This document shows, piece by piece, positions 35,882 to 43,940 of a stretch of 64,000 nt of DNA. Source of the DNA: Panacagrimonas sp963975245. Lineage in GTDB: Bacteria > Pseudomonadota > Gammaproteobacteria > Nevskiales > Nevskiaceae. The notes below the pieces were generated by a model that saw only the letters and a list, made by a program, of their open reading frames with translations, did no database searches and was not told where the DNA came from. A program made the translations under genes and the position numbers. Numbering within the stretch: position 1 is the stretch's first letter; every line of letters starts with the position of its first letter. The stretch spans positions 1 through 64,000 of the forward strand of contig CAXBFJ010000010.1 of the NCBI GenBank assembly GCA_963975245.1, written 5' to 3'.

Positions 35882-36688
35882 TCAGCTTGCAGGCGTCGCG
35901 GCGCTGGTGCGAATTGCCTCTGGAATATTGGGCTGCCCGGTATGCGCAGCGGCCCCGCCATCGACCACGAGCGTGGTTCCCGTGATGAAAGATGCGTCGT
36001 CACTCGCCAGAAAAGCCACGGCCTTAGCCACATCCTCCGGTTGTCCTAATCGATTCATCGGAATGCCTCTGAGCGTCGCGGCTTCCAGCCCCAATCCGCC
36101 GAGTACTCCGGCCATCGGCGTGGCGATGACGCCAGGGCAAACCGCGTTGACCCGGATGCCTTCGCGCGCGTGGTCCAGCGCCAATGAGCGCGTGTAATTG
36201 ATGACCGCGCCCTTGGTCGCGTTGTAAGCAGAAAACCCGAAGTCTCCGAGCAGCCCGGAGACTGAGGCCGTGTTGACGATGGCCCCTTTGCCCGTACGGC
36301 GCATCACGGGAATGGCGGCACGGCAGAAGTAGAAGATCGAATTCAGATTGACGCCGATCATCCGGTGCCATTCGGACGGTTCCAGATCAGGCGTATCCGA
36401 CACGGTCAAGATTCCCGCGTTGTTATGCAGAATGTCGAGACGCCCGAACTCTGTTTCCGCTCGTCTGATCAATGCCTCGGCGTCTGACTGGACGCTCACG
36501 TCACATACTTGAAATCGCGCGGTCGCCGCGCCAAGTTCAGCGACCAGCGCTTCACCCGCATCGCCATTGAGATCGCCCAAGACAAGGCGCGCGCCACCGG
36601 CGGCGAGCAAGCGGGCCGTGGCAGCGCCAATACCTGACGAAGCGCCGGTGACGACTGCAACACGTCCAGTAAATCGTTGAAGATCCAT
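35882..36688 (-). CDS. Short-chain dehydrogenase/reductase
   Basis: 268 aa from ATG 36688 (GGAGGGA upstream). The cofactor motif TGASSGIG is at 14-21, NNAG follows, and the catalytic set is Ser 142/144, Tyr 155 and Lys 159 (SAYNATKGAV). The C-terminus contains DDASFITGTTLVVDGG, as in classical SDRs. The acidic residue GDLN after the second strand suggests NAD(H). It may oxidise a secondary alcohol produced in this region. The DUF7064-like gene lies upstream on the same strand. Confidence 0.92.
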   Translation of the reverse strand: MDLQRFTGRVAVVTGASSGIGAATARLLAAGGARLVLGDLNGDAGEALVAELGAATARFQVCDVSVQSDAEALIRRAETEFGRLDILHNNAGILTVSDTPDLEPSEWHRMIGVNLNSIFYFCRAAIPVMRRTGKGAIVNTASVSGLLGDFGFSAYNATKGAVINYTRSLALDHAREGIRVNAVCPGVIATPMAGVLGGLGLEAATLRGIPMNRLGQPEDVAKAVAFLASDDASFITGTTLVVDGGAAAHTGQPNIPEAIRTSAATPAS

Positions 36689-36729
36689 TTGTTCCCTCCA
36701 GAATTTTTGTGCAGACCGGCCTGAATCCA

Positions 36730-36746
36730 ATGAATGAACGATTCAT
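36730..36746. promoter_or_regulatory. Inverted repeat upstream of SDR gene
   Basis: ATGAAT (36730-36735) and ATTCAT (36741-36746) form a 6-bp inverted repeat with a 5-base spacer, 42 bases upstream of the SDR start and overlapping its likely promoter. The regulator is unknown. Confidence 0.45.
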
Positions 36747-36808
36747 GCTTGAGCACGTCGTTCTTTGGTCCGACGCCGCACCATCATCAGGCGCCTGCGC
36801 TCGAGCCC

Positions 36809-37735
36809 TCAGCCGTACAGCTTCACGTGTTCGCGGGCGAAGTTGAAGTAATCACGATTCCAGCAGAACTCGCACCAGCCAGTACCCGGTTGGCCATCGA
36901 TCTCGAGCGTGAGGGCCGCCTCATTGAGGTAGATCATGGGGTCGAACTCAAGCTGGATTTTGGCGAAAGTGTTGCAGTCAACAAGCGCTTTGCGGCCGTC
37001 AGTGTCGGTCACTTCGCTCTTGAAAGTTTTCTGCATCATTTCATCGTCGTAGGTGAAGTCATAACGCACTTCGGCCACGTGGCGCATAACGCCGTCCTTG
37101 TACAAGAATCCTCGCAGCTCGCGCCTGCCGAACGACAGCATCTCGAAAAAATGTATCGAAGACTGCTCGGTAGTGGCATGAAACCATTTGTAGTGCTGGT
37201 TCAGACCCCAGATGCGCGGGCCCCAGGAGTGGTCGCGGATGAGAAATCCGTCAGCATTTATTTCGCGGCCATCGACCTCCAGTGTCGCTTTGAGGCGACC
37301 ATGTTGCTCGGTCCGATCATCACCGTAATACGGCGGGTTGCCGTCCGGGTGCGAGCTAAAGGCATACGGGGGATGCAGGGCCTCGAACCGGCCCTTGAAT
37401 TTGATACGGTCGCCGTTCCAGGCCAGATCGACACTTTGGTGAGGATTGATCACTGCCATCTGCAAGGGCCCCGACGTCCAATTGTCGAAGTCCATGGTGT
37501 CGGAGACCTTCTCGTCAATCTGCTCATGGATTGGCGCAGGCAGTCCGGGGCCGAACAATGAAGCGCGGCCTTTTGCATGGCCATCCGCGAGTACAGTCGG
37601 ATAGATAAATCCTGCGATTCCATGCTCCGGAAGCGTCAGCATATGCGCCAGCGATTCTCGCCCGCCCGGCTTCATCTTGTGGCGCAGGGCATGCTCTGCT
37701 GGGAAGGCCGCAATGGATTGAGTCGTGACGGACAT
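36809..37735 (-). CDS. DUF7064-like (AttH/CrtC-like fold) protein
   Basis: 308 aa, no signal peptide. It contains RDHSWGPR at 167-174, the kind of Asp-His-Trp-Gly motif that marks the AttH/CrtC-like lipocalin-type family and DUF7064/7065 proteins of lipid and steroid degraders. Other landmarks are MDFDNWTSGPLQM and the C-terminal GTGWCEFCWNRDY. The biochemical activity is not established; a hydratase-like or ligand-binding role is possible. ATG 37735 follows a GGAGAG site. The SDR gene follows after 120 bases on the same strand. Confidence 0.65.
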   Translation of the reverse strand: MSVTTQSIAAFPAEHALRHKMKPGGRESLAHMLTLPEHGIAGFIYPTVLADGHAKGRASLFGPGLPAPIHEQIDEKVSDTMDFDNWTSGPLQMAVINPHQSVDLAWNGDRIKFKGRFEALHPPYAFSSHPDGNPPYYGDDRTEQHGRLKATLEVDGREINADGFLIRDHSWGPRIWGLNQHYKWFHATTEQSSIHFFEMLSFGRRELRGFLYKDGVMRHVAEVRYDFTYDDEMMQKTFKSEVTDTDGRKALVDCNTFAKIQLEFDPMIYLNEAALTLEIDGQPGTGWCEFCWNRDYFNFAREHVKLYG

Positions 37736-37843
37736 AGGGTCTCTCCGGTCTGATCCGGCTGCCTGTCTCGCCCGCCACCTCAGTGCCGGGAAAGAGCTTT
37801 AGCAGCAATGAAGGATCAGTGTGTCAGCAACATGATCCGCATG

Positions 37844-37863
37844 GCTGTCACCGTGGTGACAGC
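37844..37863. promoter_or_regulatory. Perfect palindrome, likely Crp/Fnr-type site
   Basis: GCTGTCACC (37844-37852) and GGTGACAGC (37855-37863) are perfect 9-bp inverted arms with a 2-base centre. It has the TGTCA-N6-TGACA form of Crp/Fnr-family sites. It lies just after the Crp/Fnr gene's stop and about 110 bases upstream of the DUF7064-like gene. On the minus strand no U-tract follows, so it is not a terminator. Confidence 0.72.
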
Positions 37864-37866
37864 ATG

Positions 37867-38574
37867 CTAATCGGCCGTGGGAACGATGGGGTAAAGCAAG
37901 TAGCCGTACCTCTGAACGATGAGGGCGCGGCTGCGCAAGGTGACGCCGCCAAGATGTATGTCGAGCAGCCCCTCCCGCTCGATTGCCTTCAAGGCCGGAT
38001 TGAGCTTTTGCCGTGAGGCCCCCACCACCTTGCCCAATTCCTCCTGAGACAAATTCATCACCACCGGGTTTTCCCCATCGGCCTCCTTTTCATAGCTGAA
38101 GGAAAGGAAGTACAGCATCTTGATCACACGCTCCTTCAGAGAGACGGCACTGTGATCTAGCCCGAACAGGCGATGCAATGTGAAGCGCAGAGCGAACATT
38201 TTCAGAAGCTGCCGAGCGATCTGCGGATGCTTGTCGAGCAGACGATCAAAATCATGGCGCTGAATTACCCGTACTGAGACGGGGGTCTTGGCCACGACAT
38301 CCCAGGTTGCGGGTAGTCCGGTAAACATCTCGGACAGTCCCACCCAGTCTCCGCGCGTCATATAGGTCAGGACTGTCTCGCGACCATTGATATCCCAGGC
38401 GCAGTATTTGACTCGCCCTTCTTGAATTTGACTGACTTCGGCGGTCGGTGACCCGGCACGAAGCAGTCTGCCGCCCGCTGCGACCTCGCGATACGTGCTG
38501 ACTGTATCCAGATCGTCCCGCACCGGCGGTGGTAGCGCATCAACGAAATTGTGGAAGTTATCGAGGAGGCTCAC
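37867..38574 (-). CDS. Crp/Fnr family transcriptional regulator
   Basis: 235 aa from GTG 38574 (weak ribosome site). A cyclic-nucleotide-binding-like beta-roll spans about 20-115 (LRAGSPTAEVSQIQEGRVKY). The long dimer helix runs 120-160. The C-terminal HTH reads LSQEELGKVVGASRQKLNPALKAIEREG, with the recognition helix near 186-199. There is no N-terminal Cys cluster, so it is not an Fe-S FNR. The palindrome downstream suggests it controls the DUF7064-SDR genes. Confidence 0.92.
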   Translation of the reverse strand: MSLLDNFHNFVDALPPPVRDDLDTVSTYREVAAGGRLLRAGSPTAEVSQIQEGRVKYCAWDINGRETVLTYMTRGDWVGLSEMFTGLPATWDVVAKTPVSVRVIQRHDFDRLLDKHPQIARQLLKMFALRFTLHRLFGLDHSAVSLKERVIKMLYFLSFSYEKEADGENPVVMNLSQEELGKVVGASRQKLNPALKAIEREGLLDIHLGGVTLRSRALIVQRYGYLLYPIVPTAD

Positions 38575-38696
38575 GGATTGGGAATTTACCAGCTGGAAAC
38601 GATCGACAATTCAAGTGCCGCTATGTGCTGTGGTCTCGGACGGCGCCAAGCTTCAAGAGTACGAGGCCATGCCAACCGGCCAGGCGGTGCCATTGG

Positions 38697-39383
38697 CTAC
38701 AAGCCGGATTCTTGGAACGTCTTGAGAGCAGCCTTCATCCTGAGGATTGAGAACAGGGACATCATGAACGTCAGACCGGCCTGGGCCCATTCTGCTTTTT
38801 TCTCCTGGGGAAACTCGGTGACTCTTTCCAGAAAGGCGGTTATCTCAGCGTGGGCGAGGTCGTCGGCTCGGCCCACATAGATCGATGCCAGCTCTGCATT
38901 AAATCCAAGTTCCTCGGTAAACCCGGCACCGCGCATATCCCCCCAGATGCCTACGAGTTGAGCATCAACACGACTGACGTAGTACTCACCGTCACGACGG
39001 ACGAGTTCGATAGCTCCCACTTTTTTCAGCGCCTTGGCATCAATTTCATATTTCGGATTGCGCTGCGCCAGCGTCGATAGCGGCACGAGACTTTTGTCAG
39101 CACCCAGGCGAGCGGCAACCAGTTCATCGAGGTGTCGTAGCGTCGCGGCATCTCCAGGAATGGCCGCAGCATGTCCGTTAAGCGCCTGCTTGATCTCTTC
39201 AAGCGATAAACGCTGCTCTGATTGAAGTCGGCGAATCGTGAGGATGCTTTGTACATGCTCCTCCCCGTAGTCGGCCACATTGGGCTTTGGTCGCGCAGGT
39301 TCGGGGAGCAGCCCGTTCCTGAAATAGACCCGAATCGTTTCCCGGCGCACGCCTGTGCGTTTTTCAAGCTCTCGAATCTTCAT
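38697..39383 (-). CDS. MerR family regulator, copy 2
   Basis: 228 aa from ATG 39383; an ATG at 39404 is the alternative. The HTH reads ELEKRTGVRRETIRVYFRNGLL, followed by GEEHVQSILTIRRLQSEQRLSLEEI. The C-terminal domain, with RVDAQLVGIWGDMRGAGF and EKKAEWAQAGLTFM, matches copy 1 along its full length, so one arose from the other by duplication. It faces the DUF2834-PF10118-DUF3237 genes, with palindromes in the intergenic region. Confidence 0.88.
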   Translation of the reverse strand: MKIRELEKRTGVRRETIRVYFRNGLLPEPARPKPNVADYGEEHVQSILTIRRLQSEQRLSLEEIKQALNGHAAAIPGDAATLRHLDELVAARLGADKSLVPLSTLAQRNPKYEIDAKALKKVGAIELVRRDGEYYVSRVDAQLVGIWGDMRGAGFTEELGFNAELASIYVGRADDLAHAEITAFLERVTEFPQEKKAEWAQAGLTFMMSLFSILRMKAALKTFQESGL

Positions 39384-39821
39384 GAATTCAACCAGTTCCC
39401 TCATGCACCGCGTCGCTTCAAATCCATCCGGGCGCGCCCGTAGATGCGGCCCTTGACCGGCCCACCATGAATGAGTATCGTGAATACGCGTATGTAATGT
39501 ACGCGTATATCAAGTAATCATTATACGAAAAGCATTCGAACGATCTTCTGCTTGCTGTGAAGCGTCGTTTGAAAAGCAGAGATGGAGGAAACATGCGGGC
39601 TCAAAGGCGCAGGAATTTCGGAATGCCTGCGCAATGCATTGAGCAGAGCTGTGATCACCCAAATCAGTTTGATGCCTCAGCGGTAGGGACATGGCCGGCT
39701 CGGTTCCGAACGCAGCATCAAGTGTGTGACATCCCCAGCATTTCAAATCTGTAGGGCATCAAACCTGTGCCCGATGGTGGGTACACGAACGAAACACCAA
39801 ATTTCTCACAGGAAAATCAAA
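39384..39821. promoter_or_regulatory. Divergent control region with ACGCGT palindromes
   Basis: A 438-base region between MerR copy 2 and the DUF2834 gene. ATACGCGTAT (39484-39493, perfect) and TACGCGTA (39500-39507, perfect) are centred 15 bp apart. A TATAAT box on the minus strand (39525-39520) lies just upstream of them, so a bound protein could repress the merR gene. I see no convincing ORF; a 78-aa minus-strand frame at 39510-39746 overlaps the promoter and has no recognisable features. Confidence 0.62.
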
Positions 39822-40178
39822 GTGGCCACAAATATCAAACATGCTTTCTTGCTGCTGATCAGCATCGGCTCCCTCTTCATTGTGTGGCCGTTTGCATTCG
39901 ACTGGATGAAGGATGGGGGAAATATCATGAACCCCGTGACGTTCTTCACTGACGTCTACAAGCTCGGTGGTGCTCCGGCATTTCTTACGGTCGATATCGC
40001 AGTCGCGTGGCTCGCGTTCATGGTTTGGGTTGTGCCGGACGCCAAGCGTATCGGCTTGGGCGCGAAATGGGGCTGGATTTTCATCGCGCTTTCCTATCTG
40101 GGAACCTGCTTCGCCCTTCCGCTGTATATCGTTGTGCGCGAGCGCTTTATTGCCAAGCAAAACACCCCGGGCATTTGA
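39822..40178 (+). CDS. DUF2834-like small membrane protein
   Basis: 118 aa from GTG 39822, preceded by AGGA at a good distance; the ATG-started frame to 39726 lacks a ribosome site. Three membrane spans are predicted: HAFLLLISIGSLFIVWPFAF, FLTVDIAVAWLAFMVWVV and WGWIFIALSYLGTCFALPLY. It matches the DUF2834 pattern, a family of unknown function. It starts a three-gene run with the metal-dependent hydrolase and DUF3237. Confidence 0.8.
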   Translation: MATNIKHAFLLLISIGSLFIVWPFAFDWMKDGGNIMNPVTFFTDVYKLGGAPAFLTVDIAVAWLAFMVWVVPDAKRIGLGAKWGWIFIALSYLGTCFALPLYIVVRERFIAKQNTPGI

Positions 40179-40231
40179 TGAGCTGCCAGCGCAGAGCCAA
40201 TGCAGGCGGCGTGCTCTAACGGAGCGAGAGA

Positions 40232-41074
40232 ATGAAAATCAGAGACATAGATATCGATTTTTCAGTGGCCAAAATTTACTGGACGCCAGAAGACCCCGAG
40301 TTTGCGCAGTTCTGGAACGCGGCATCGACGTTCCTGCCGTACCTGGAGCCCTTCCTTAACAAGGCCGTGCGCAAGGCCGCAGACCAATTGCCTGAGCACG
40401 AGGTCGAGCTTCGTGAGGACTGCCGCATCTTCATCGCGCAGGAAGGTCGGCATTACCGCAATCACGCCAAGTTCAATCAGTTCCTGCGGGACTCCGGCTA
40501 CCCCGAGTTGGAAGCTCGTGAGGCGGTCATGAAAGCTGACTACAAGCGTTTCTGGGAGAAAAAAGGGCTCAAATACTCCCTCGGCTACGCCGAAGGCTTC
40601 GAAACCCTCGGCCCGATCATTGCCTGTTTCTTTCTTGAGGGTTCACCCGAGCTGGCCAAGCCCAGCGTCGACGATCCAACGGCAGATCTCTGGCGCTGGC
40701 ACTTCGCCGAAGAATACGAACACCGGCATGTCTGCAACTACCTCTTTCACAAGACCTACAAGGACAGCTACTGGTACCGGCTCTACGGTATCGCCTACGC
40801 CGGTCGGCACATGCTGAACTACATGATCTTCACGGCCCTGTATTTACTGCGCGAAGACTACAAGGCCGGGCGCATCAAGAAGCCGTGGCGTAGCCGCTGG
40901 CGCACGGCGACCATGCTTCTGCGGCTGTTTGCGTTCATTACGCCGCGCCTGATCAAGGGCCTCGGTCGAAAGTACGATCCAATCGATCTTCCGGCGCCCA
41001 AACGCTCCATGGAAGTCTTGGCAGAAGCCGAAGCCAAATGGGCAAAAACGCCGATCAAACCCGCGCTTTCTTGA
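40232..41074 (+). CDS. PF10118-type putative metal-dependent hydrolase
   Basis: 280 aa, soluble. Conserved acidic and His residues typical of the family are present: FIAQEGRHYRNHAKFN near 70-85 and WHFAEEYEHRHVCNYLFH near 155-172. The two ExxH-like helices suggest a ferritin-like di-metal site, so an oxygen-using enzyme is as likely as a hydrolase. The gene recurs in actinobacterial and proteobacterial lipid/steroid degraders, function unknown. ATG 40232 follows GAGCGAGAG. Confidence 0.85.
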   Translation: MKIRDIDIDFSVAKIYWTPEDPEFAQFWNAASTFLPYLEPFLNKAVRKAADQLPEHEVELREDCRIFIAQEGRHYRNHAKFNQFLRDSGYPELEAREAVMKADYKRFWEKKGLKYSLGYAEGFETLGPIIACFFLEGSPELAKPSVDDPTADLWRWHFAEEYEHRHVCNYLFHKTYKDSYWYRLYGIAYAGRHMLNYMIFTALYLLREDYKAGRIKKPWRSRWRTATMLLRLFAFITPRLIKGLGRKYDPIDLPAPKRSMEVLAEAEAKWAKTPIKPALS

Positions 41075-41131
41075 GATCAGAGCGCTGGATTTTTTACGCG
41101 CTTCATTTAGAACTTAATCGGGACCCTCAAC

Positions 41132-41590
41132 ATGCTTGCCTATCAGACTGAACATCTTTTCTCGTATCGCGCCACGATTGCTGCGCCAGAAGTTATAGGG
41201 CCTTGCCCTGGCGATATCCGGCTCAACTTCCCGCTCACCGGGGGTGAAGTGTCGGGGCCAAAACTGTCAGGCAAGGTCAAAGGCGGGGGGGCTGACTTTG
41301 CCACGCTCCGGACTGATGGCGTCATCCTGGTTGATGTTCGCGGTACGCTGGAAAGTGACGATGGTGCACTGATCGATATTGCCTATCAGGGCGTGCTCGA
41401 CCTTGGCGCCGACGGCTATGCCAACTTCCTTAAGGGCGTGATGCCGCCAGAACTCAAGGTTCGGGCAGCGCCGCGATTTCGAACAGCACATCCCGCCTAT
41501 CAGTGGCTCAACCGATTGCAGTGCTTCTCAATTGGTGAGGCGGACTTGGCAAAGCAAGAAATTACTTACGACGTCTACGCCCTGCGCTGA
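41132..41590 (+). CDS. DUF3237 family protein
   Basis: 152 aa. LRTDGVILVDVRGTLESDDGALI and IAYQGVLDLG are the DUF3237 hallmark, a beta-barrel of unknown function. It ends ITYDVYALR. The gene lies 57 bases after the PF10118 gene on the same strand and is probably co-transcribed. DUF3237 genes occur beside catabolic operons. Confidence 0.88.
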   Translation: MLAYQTEHLFSYRATIAAPEVIGPCPGDIRLNFPLTGGEVSGPKLSGKVKGGGADFATLRTDGVILVDVRGTLESDDGALIDIAYQGVLDLGADGYANFLKGVMPPELKVRAAPRFRTAHPAYQWLNRLQCFSIGEADLAKQEITYDVYALR

Positions 41591-41705
41591 GCGTGGCGCA
41601 TTAGCGCCCCGGCATCCGCTGTCCTCGGTCTTTCGCTTCATTTGCGGCCAACAGTCTCTAGTGCGGAGGGGCTAAGGCTCACTCGTTTAGACCCTCAGCA
41701 CTGCC

Positions 41706-42419
41706 TTATTCGTCGAAATCGAATTCGACCTTGGGCGGATTGCCGTCAAAAACCAGGTTCTGGCGCTGCTGCAAATACGTGGTGCGCAGGAAAATGTAGG
41801 GGTCGAACTGCTCGTCGAGGAACTTGTCTGCATCCAGCAGACGCGAGCGCCCATCCACAACGTCAACGCCCTTGACCGCAACCGCAGGGTAGGTATCCAT
41901 ATAGCCGGTGGGCGAGGTGAAGGTGTCACCCGCGGTGCCAAAAATGTCGCGGCCATTACTTGGGCCCAGGAAAGGCAGCATCAGGTACCAGCCTTCGCCT
42001 GCGCCCCAGTAGCCAAAGGTCTGCCCGAGATCCTCATCGTTGGCGGGGAGGCCGAGAGGTGTCGCCACGTCCATGATCCCCAGCAAACCGACGGTGGTAT
42101 TCAGGGTGAAGCGCCCCAGATCCTTTCCGCCCTGCACGAACTTGCCTTGCAGGAGATCGTTGATGATGACCGTGGGGTAGAAGAAATTGTTGAGCACATT
42201 GCGCACGCCGGTGCGGATTTCGCCCGGCACGTAATTGCGATAGGTCTTGGCGACGGGGCGCAAGACGTACTTGTCTGCCGTGCGATTGAACTTGAAGACT
42301 CCGCGATTGACGGTTTCCAGCGGGTCGGAGGGATCGTCAGGCGGAAGGTGAGCGCAACCCCCGGTCGCCAGCAGGGCGAGCAGGGTCAGGCCAAGGCAAA
42401 GCAATCGCGTGGTGCGCAC
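41706..42419 (-). CDS. mlaA: Phospholipid-transport outer-membrane lipoprotein MlaA (VacJ)
   Basis: 237 aa from GTG 42419 (CAGGAG upstream). The lipobox reads ATGGC with Cys 22. The conserved MlaA core DPLETVNRGVFKFNRTADKYV and GLLGIMDVATPLGL is present, with GQTFGYWGAGEGWYLMLPFLGPS. MlaA removes phospholipid from the outer leaflet and passes it to MlaC. It follows mlaB by 38 bases in the same direction, so here it belongs to the mla operon. Confidence 0.95.
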   Translation of the reverse strand: MRTTRLLCLGLTLLALLATGGCAHLPPDDPSDPLETVNRGVFKFNRTADKYVLRPVAKTYRNYVPGEIRTGVRNVLNNFFYPTVIINDLLQGKFVQGGKDLGRFTLNTTVGLLGIMDVATPLGLPANDEDLGQTFGYWGAGEGWYLMLPFLGPSNGRDIFGTAGDTFTSPTGYMDTYPAVAVKGVDVVDGRSRLLDADKFLDEQFDPYIFLRTTYLQQRQNLVFDGNPPKVEFDFDE

Positions 42420-42457
42420 GGTATCTCCTGAACAGTTTCTCGGCGGCGGAAAACTGA

Positions 42458-42721
42458 CTAACTTGTCAGCTTCAGCACGGCGTCTATTTGCAGAAACTTT
42501 ATCAGGCTCGATGCCCGGCCGGGAATGTTGCTGAACTGCAGGACATGACCGTTGCGCCCCGCACGGCGCGTCAACTCCAGCAGGAAAGAAGCGCCGGCGC
42601 TATCCATGCGGGTCACTTTTCCAAGGTCCAGAATAGAGTGTCGGGCCAGCTCGTCAGCTTGCTTGAGCCAGCCGTCGATGCTGGCCATGACCAGCTCGCC
42701 CTCGATTGCCGAGCTGTCCAT
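42458..42721 (-). CDS. mlaB: STAS-domain protein MlaB
   Basis: 87 aa from ATG 42721, which overlaps the mlaC stop (TGATG); the longer frame is rejected. It has the STAS shape, with GKVTRMDSAGASFLLELTRRAG around the conserved Ser. MlaB binds MlaF and is required for the activity of the MlaFEDB transporter. Confidence 0.88.
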   Translation of the reverse strand: MDSSAIEGELVMASIDGWLKQADELARHSILDLGKVTRMDSAGASFLLELTRRAGRNGHVLQFSNIPGRASSLIKFLQIDAVLKLTS

Positions 42722-43350
42722 CAGCTGCCGGTATTCTCTTTGAAGTAGCTGTTGTCTTCGAACTTCTTGATCGTGGCATCCAGGCCGTTGGCCTTGATCT
42801 CTGAGTTGATCTGGCTGCGGAAATTGGTGATCAGAGAAATGTTCTCGACCGCAATATCGTAGATTTTCCACTGATCGCCGCGCACGTGCGCAGAAAACTT
42901 CAATGAAACGGGTGAGGCGTCCTTGCGGATAATGTCGGCGTTGACGCTCACATCGGTCGCGTCCTTTTCAGCACGCAGGGGCGCCCACTGCGCTTCCACG
43001 CTGTCGTGATAATCCAGCAGCGCGCGGGCATAAGTACGGATCAGTGAATCCTTGAATGCCGCCTCGAAGCGCGTGCGCTGATCTTCGGTTGCCTTGCGCC
43101 AGTTGCGGCCCAGAACCAGCTGTGCGATGCCCTTGGTGTCGAAAAGCGGCACCACTTTCTCGTCCACAACCTTGTAGAAGGCGCCGAGGTCCGCGCGATA
43201 GGCTTCGTGGTTGTCCGAGATCAGCTTCTGGAATTCCGTGGTGGCATCCTTGATGACCACGTCAGCCGGTTGCGCCGGTGCCGCCTGGGCCGTCAGGGAG
43301 ATGCCGAATGCGGCGATCAGGCTGAAAAGAATGTTGTTGAATATTTTCAT
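42721..43350 (-). CDS. mlaC: Periplasmic phospholipid-binding protein MlaC
   Basis: 209 aa with a signal peptide (FSLIAAFGISLTAQA). KVVPLFDTKGIAQLVLGRNWRKA and DQWKIYDIAVENISLI are typical of MlaC. It ferries phospholipids between MlaA and the MlaFEDB complex. ATG 43350 overlaps the mlaD stop. Confidence 0.95.
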   Translation of the reverse strand: MKIFNNILFSLIAAFGISLTAQAAPAQPADVVIKDATTEFQKLISDNHEAYRADLGAFYKVVDEKVVPLFDTKGIAQLVLGRNWRKATEDQRTRFEAAFKDSLIRTYARALLDYHDSVEAQWAPLRAEKDATDVSVNADIIRKDASPVSLKFSAHVRGDQWKIYDIAVENISLITNFRSQINSEIKANGLDATIKKFEDNSYFKENTGS

Positions 43351-43910
43351 GGTGTGGCTCCAGCGTCAGGAGTCGAAGGGGAAGAAGATTTCTGGTTGCC
43401 CAGCGAGTCCGCCAGTTTTCCAAGGGCGTCTGCGAGCTTGTCGTCTGACTTGTCATTGGATTGAGACGAAACGAACTGGCCAATGAGATTCTCCAGAACC
43501 AGCGCACTCTGCGTGAGCTTGAGATGGCTGCCGTTCTTGAGTGATTCGTCGGAGCCACCGGGTTCCAGTCCAACATACTGCTCACCGAGCAGACCTGCGG
43601 TCAGGATCTTGGCGTTGGAGTCTTCAGGAATGTTGTCGTAGTCACCGGACATTTCCATGGACACGTCGGCCTCGAAGGTGTCGCGGTTGATAACGATTTC
43701 GCGAACGCGCCCAACTTTCACGCCAGCCATGGTGACGGCTGATCCGGGCTTGAGCCCGCCGATATTCTCGAAGGTTGCAATGACACGGTAAGTCGGTCCG
43801 GAGCCACTGATCTGATCGAGGCTTGCAACGCGAAACGTGAGTACAAACACGGACGCTACGCCTAGACAGACGAAGAGACCAACCAGCATTTCCAGTGCGC
43901 GTGATTGCAT
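43347..43910 (-). CDS. mlaD: MCE-domain protein MlaD
   Basis: 187 aa. One N-terminal membrane helix (MLVGLFVCLGVASVFVLTF) is followed by the MCE domain (TFENIGGLKPGSAVTMAGVKVGRV). The C-terminal tail is rich in Ser/Lys/Asp. It forms the hexameric periplasmic ring of the MlaFEDB transporter. Confidence 0.95.
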   Translation of the reverse strand: MQSRALEMLVGLFVCLGVASVFVLTFRVASLDQISGSGPTYRVIATFENIGGLKPGSAVTMAGVKVGRVREIVINRDTFEADVSMEMSGDYDNIPEDSNAKILTAGLLGEQYVGLEPGGSDESLKNGSHLKLTQSALVLENLIGQFVSSQSNDKSDDKLADALGKLADSLGNQKSSSPSTPDAGATP

Positions 43911-43940
43911 GAGCGTAAACCTATTTGACGGGGCTGAATT

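Noticed and set aside
39510..39746. 78-aa minus-strand ORF upstream of MerR copy 2
   Set aside because: It covers the promoter region, lacks a ribosome site and shows no family features.
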